Origin: Stictocephala bisonia
Taxonomy: Eukaryota; Arthropoda; Insecta; Hemiptera; Membracidae
Direction: 5' to 3'
Assembly: GCA_035578905.1 (NCBI GenBank)
Contig: JAQJVL010000684.1
Coordinates: forward strand, 372,001 to 436,000
Length of the DNA: 64,000 nt
Part shown: positions 59,410-64,000 of the stretch, one piece after another
Layout: every line of letters begins with the position of its first letter
Numbering within the stretch: the stretch's first letter is position 1
The notes under the pieces: generated by a model
Databases searched by the model: none
What the model was told of the DNA's origin: nothing
What the model saw: only the letters and a program-made list of their open reading frames with translations
Position numbers and translations under genes: made by a program

Positions 59410-61195
59410 AAAAATGCACCTTATTAAATAAAAAAATAATAAATAATATTTGTTAATTTAACAATAGTTATGTTAGATTTCTAATAGTCTTATGTTTGAT
59501 TTTAAACAATTGTTGACCTTAATATAAAGTTATTGTATTTTCAAAGATATGCACATATTTGTAAGCATTCACAAACGAAATGTCAGAGCCAAACTGCTGA
59601 GAATTCGATAATTTAACTGAAGATTATCTAATGTGTATTGAAAGGCTTCCTTAATCAATCCGGTTTTGGATCGGATCAAGAACCACTACGAGTCCAATCA
59701 CTTTCGTCCGCTCTAATACGGTGATTTCGTCAAGAACATATTGGACTGACTTATTTACCTTTGTTCGTCAAGATATATTAAGAAATGTAATTTTATAAAG
59801 TAGCTTAGCTAAGCTTGTAAAGGGAAGACGTGAAACTGGTAGTTTAACCACCAAAAAGGTATACAAGATATTAGAAAAATAACAGATAGTATAATCTTGT
59901 AAAAATATTTCAAATAAATGACTATGACTGTTCACATTAATATACATGATTTAGTTATTGGATAGCTTTAAACTTGTTGGATACATTGATATATGTAAGA
60001 AGCTGAGAAAGCTGATAAGATATGATTAAATTGAAATTTGTAACCATAATATTTATTTAAAAGCCATTACAATACTTCTCAATATTCAATTTGGATTTTG
60101 TAACTGTATTTATCAGTAATTCTTCGTTGACTAAAAGAATACTTTGATGGAAGATGTCATCTAATAAATACTAGATTTACACGTTATTATCAAATTTGTA
60201 ATAGTTTACAAACATTTGTAATAAATGTTTCTAAACTTTAACTTTATTTTTAAAGTATGAGTAGTAATCAAATATAATGTAAAATACGACAGATAAAAAT
60301 TAAAATATTTATAATGTAAACAATGACTAGTTGTTTTTAAATCAAAAAACATATTTACACAACAGTAAAAGTTGTCTTATACTCTCAAGAATATTTTACT
60401 TAAATATATAATAGTTTCAACTCGATAATACAATTACGAGTGATGAAACGTACAGATTATCAGAGGTTGGTTTAGAGGAATAGATAATTCAGTAACAGTA
60501 AAATATAATCTGTACTACTGCCCTTTTAAATAAATATTTTTTTATAAGGTATTCACTTATATACCAATATTATATATGCAGGGTGTCGTATAAGGGTGTC
60601 CTGCCTGTTAATTATCAGATTCTACATCTAATTTTAGGTAAAAATGAATTTTAAAATTTGTGAAGTTTATTATTTTGTTTGTATCTTTTTTTAGTTTTAT
60701 AGTTTTTACAAAACTAATAATATCACGAGAACGGTTTGATCAATTAACTTTACAATCTTTTTTCATCCTTCTTTACATTGACATCACGGAAATAACAATT
60801 GAGTTATCGTTAAAACGGTGGTAATTTAAATATTTAAACTAACTTTGTTTAGTAGATAGTTGGAATTAAAAATGTTTAATTTTTATATAGCTAGAGGCTA
60901 TGTTTTTTTCAATCTAATAACATCAATAATATAAACAACATAAACATGTTACAATATTTTTGTCCATAACAACACTACTATGATAGAGAAATCATTAGAT
61001 CTTCTAGTGCCAATGGGGCTAGCCTGAAGTTGTTTTTAACTTTCTGATACTGTCCCCACCGTCCATAACTTATAAACACTACAATGAATCTATCTTATCT
61101 TCTTCCTAGATCGATACGTTTCGTGGGGACCAATCTGCATACAAGCAATAAATATAAAAAGAATAAAATAATTTCCATTAATTCATGACCACTTG
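59410..61195. other. No recognised gene
   Basis: Mostly AT-rich. A phrase at 60,582-60,605 (gcagggtgtcgtataagggt gtcctg) resembles the terminus of some insect mobile elements, but no partner end was found. Confidence 0.45.
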
Positions 61196-61199
61196 ATAA

Positions 61200-61345
61200 A
61201 TATTCTATTGCTCTAAAAACTGTTCCTCAATAATTTTTACGTCTACTATGGTGTTCCATTGTAGGAATCCGATACCAATGGCCTTATCTAATCGCTCTCC
61301 AAGAACCTACACACGGAGCGCGTATTCGACGGTAAGACAATTAGT
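61200..61345 (-). repeat. SINE-like repeat, family of 27.2 kb, partial copy
   Basis: Shares ttgctctaaaaactgt, caataatttttacgtc, taggaatccgata, ccaagaac.tacaca and gcg.attcg.cggt with 27,185-27,310 in the same order and orientation. It lacks the tRNA-like promoter part found at 27,430-27,500. Confidence 0.8.
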
Positions 61346-61365
61346 GGATTTACCAGTCTGAGATC

Positions 61366-61403
61366 AACTAACCTAACTTGACATAACCTAACCTAACCTA
61401 ACC
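61366..61403 (-). repeat. Short TTAGG-type tract, minus strand
   Basis: Consecutive cctaa units (ataacctaacctaacctaac, with a diverged ctaacctaact just before) read TTAGG on the minus strand, the opposite orientation to the 36-kb array. Confidence 0.85.
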
Positions 61404-61404
61404 C

Positions 61405-62075
61405 AATGGTAATTGCGATAACAAAGGAGTGGTAGTAAAGTAACGGAAAAGGTCCAAAATATATTTTGTTATTTCTAATAAGTTTCATTCTTTTATGTAA
61501 CATTTCAGAGAACTTAATTAAGTTATAAAAGTATCTTGATGGTCTAATGTAAATAGATATTCTTAAAGACAGCATATTTTATTTTATCGAAAACTAAGCG
61601 TAAAAAATCGTTTATTTGTCTTAAACAATTCATATTATTTCTTCTATAAGGTTCTAAGTTTTCTTCTATATTAGTTTTTGAAAGGTAATATGTGAGGTAT
61701 CGAATAAAAAAACTGTTTACGTAGGCTGTAAAATGAATGTGTATGTTTAGTGAATTTCATGTTTAGGGTAGTTCAAATAACTGTTACACGTGATTTATTG
61801 ATGTAAGCTTGCTCAAAAATAATTCAATACTTAATTTTAATGTTTATCTTATAATTGTTATCTACGTATTTATTTTAATGTTTACGTCAATATTCGACGG
61901 TATTAATATGTATTTAATCTGAAAATTAATAATAACGCGAGAGTTTATCACTTTTGGTTTACAGGTCCCTAAAAATTGCCAAATTTTCCCCTTCATATCC
62001 AGAGTACCTAAGAGACGTACAGCTTATCATGGAAAAAATAGAATGTATCTGATAATTGGCTGACTAACAAGCCTT
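61405..62075. other. AT-rich DNA without recognisable features
   Basis: No gene or repeat relationship recognised. Confidence 0.5.
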
Positions 62076-62079
62076 ATAA

Positions 62080-62510
62080 TTATGTTAGGTTGTGTTAATT
62101 TGGTTTAGGTTATATATTTTGTTAACTTAAGACAGTCTGGGTTGTTTTAGGTTAGAATATGTAGGCGTAGGTTAAGTTAGTTTTGTTAGGTTAGGTTTTG
62201 TTAGTTAAGACAGTTTTGTTTGTATTCGATTAGGTTAAGTTGGATTAGGTTAGGTTGGTTTAGGATAGGTTGAATGCTCGTATTTCCTAATATCTATATT
62301 TTCCGTCGTCAGTCACGTCAAGATGTTAGTCAGGATGCACTATCTATAAATTCTAAGATTTAGTTAAACGAGATAAGTTTATTTGAGTTTAAGTTAGGCT
62401 ACACCAGGTTATGTTCTGGTAAGGATTGTTTTATTAGCCTATCTTAGGTTAGGTTGCGTTACTTTAAGTTAGGTAGATTATGTTAGTGTAGATTAAACTA
62501 GGTTATAAAT
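62080..62510 (+). repeat. Scattered, degenerate TTAGG-type motifs
   Basis: Many gttagg, tttaggtt and ggttaggtt motifs occur, for example at 62,160-62,275 and 62,395-62,500, separated by unrelated bases and out of phase. This looks like a much older, eroded relative of the 36-kb array. Confidence 0.6.
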
Positions 62511-62514
62511 TTAT

Positions 62515-63740
62515 AAGTGGTTTCTATAAAAAATATTGTGAAGCTTTTCCAAAAGCAGCTAGCTTAATTGTAGTTCGTCTAGTTCAAATTATGTTCCTGC
62601 TGTATACATTTTCGTTAAAGAAATATATAACAATTTTAAATTATATTCCAATGTAGCTGTTACTTCCTCCCCACGAGGATGTCATAACTGTGAACAAATC
62701 GTGGCTGACGTACGACTACAATTGTGTTTCTGTAATGCCTTAAATTTACTTTTAATAATACATTATTTATAAGTCCATTTACAATTTCTAAGTCTTACGT
62801 GCTTACTATGCGACTGTTTATTAAAATCTAATTTCAAAGTTTAGTTTCTCCATAGTGTAATTCAATATTTTAATCTGCCAAATATCTATATGAGCATTCT
62901 GAATGCCAATAAATTAAGTAATATAATATTTAAAAAGTATGTCAAGTTTTATTTACTTCTTTACTTTAAGATGCCAATATTCCTTTTAACTTTACTCTAC
63001 GCATTCCCCTGTGACTATGTAATAGTGAATCTGGGATTTTTTTATTCACTATTTAATGTTTTAAGCACTTCTTTATATACTGTTATTGATGTTGATTTGA
63101 AACCAATCTTGGCAACCAGATACATCAGGATTCAACAAAGTATAACAAGAAAGAAGAAGTAATAAATTACTAGAAAGATAAAAATGTCAACGTATTGAAT
63201 TATTTAAAAAAGGTTGACACACACATATAACAACACTGTTCTAATTCTAGCTCTTTTCATGCTTATTCATTTTAATACAAATTTCTTTATAAAAAATTGT
63301 CAGTTACTTTTGAATTTACAAGGTTAATAATAATTGGAGTATAATTGTCTTATTAGCACAGTAAAAAGCCTCTTGGACCATGAATATATTCACGCTGGAT
63401 GGAGTGTAGTGTAGCCAAGCAAATAATAAATCCATCCCGCCTAAACTACCTTGTCTGAAGTGAAAGGGACGGGAATGTAATTTCCTGGGAAGATTAAGTT
63501 GAGACGTTAATCTTCAGGGATGACAACTTGAAGACTGAGACGAGATATGTGGAATGGTACACAATACTACAGCAAACCTATGTGAGTTAAATAATGTGTG
63601 TTAAATACGGATTTATGTTGTTTTAATTAGTATATTATAGGATGAACACTTTTAACGGTGGTTCAAGGTCATAAACTAGATCAAAAGGTATGACCTTATA
63701 GATCATTAAATACATAACATAAAATTACAACATTAAACTT
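62515..63740. other. No recognised gene
   Basis: A 90-codon hydrophobic frame at 62,890-63,162 starts at an ATG but has no motif I know; in this composition it is plausibly chance. A more balanced patch at 63,380-63,590 is unidentified. Confidence 0.45.
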
Positions 63741-63744
63741 AATT

Positions 63745-64000
63745 ACAGCATCTCACTCACACTACTTGCGTTGCTACTTATCTGTTACAATAAATTACAT
63801 TTGTGTTTGTATTAGCTGAAGATTAAACCCTTAATAAATCAATAGGATAATATCAAACATACAAAATAAACATGTTTATTTATTTACAAAACAGCTGTTA
63901 TTAATTTACTAAAATCAACCCAATGTTATTCTTATGGAAAAACGGAAACTTTGAGGAGCTGTATCGAACCTATTAGGAATGGAATTTCGAAAAGTCCTTT
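63745..64000 (+). repeat. Dispersed repeat, family of 17.0 kb, cut by window end
   Basis: Matches 17,160-17,630 in ordered blocks: cagcatctcactcacactac, agctgaagattaaa, tatcaaacatacaaa, aacagctgttattaattta, cccaatgttattcttatgga and aatttcgaaaagtcctt. The first parts (the gcttcgcg block) are absent here, and the 3' tail lies beyond the window. Confidence 0.7.

Noticed and set aside
60575..60640. Mobile-element terminus (gcagggtgtcgtataagggt)
   Set aside because: It resembles ends of some insect elements, but I could not find a matching opposite end or coding sequence.
62890..63162. 90-codon hydrophobic frame beginning at an ATG
   Set aside because: AT-rich DNA readily gives Phe/Leu/Ile/Tyr-rich frames of this length; no motif or neighbour supports it.

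Overview
This window looks like AT-rich, gene-poor nuclear DNA from an arthropod, most likely an insect. The evidence is a degenerate TTAGG (arthropod telomere-type) array, insect-style non-LTR and Penelope-like retroelement remnants, tRNA-derived SINEs, long (TA)n tracts, and no bacterial gene organisation. The exact taxon cannot be fixed from the sequence. I find no intact cellular protein-coding gene, no functional tRNA or rRNA gene and no CRISPR array. Nearly all open frames here are short and chance-like, or lie inside repeats.

Tandem arrays are unusually dense. In order they are: a 131-bp satellite at the left edge (1-775), a 37-bp minisatellite (15.47-16.04 kb), a 27-copy 142-bp satellite (19.12-22.93 kb), a 1.2-kb array of in-phase TTAGG-type pentamers (36.18-37.40 kb), a ~104-bp array (51.35-52.09 kb), a 184-bp array (54.0-54.7 kb), and a 33-bp minisatellite followed by a 124-bp duplication (56.48-57.34 kb). 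Six large TA or CA/TA microsatellites are also present.

Between the arrays lie mobile-element remains. The best defined is a 2-kb DNA transposon (10,039-12,021) with perfect 27-bp terminal inverted repeats, an ATAT duplication at both ends and a frameshifted, truncated transposase. There are three minus-strand non-LTR retrotransposon pieces (1.4-2.1, 24.0-25.0 and 39.7-40.0 kb), a plus-strand ORF2 C-terminus (58.96-59.4 kb), and a Penelope-like GIY-YIG remnant (44.76-45.32 kb). SINE or SINE-like dispersed families occur in two to four copies each. A hammerhead-ribozyme-like motif lies at 3,788-3,820, and a decayed one lies just downstream of the Penelope remnant.

No genes act together here; the layout is that of repeat-rich intergenic or intronic DNA. 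The items most worth testing are the hammerhead candidate, the in-phase telomere-type array, the 142-bp satellite whose unit carries a 45-codon frame, the deleted DNA transposon, and two hairpin or template-switch scars (6.9 kb and 51.6 kb).
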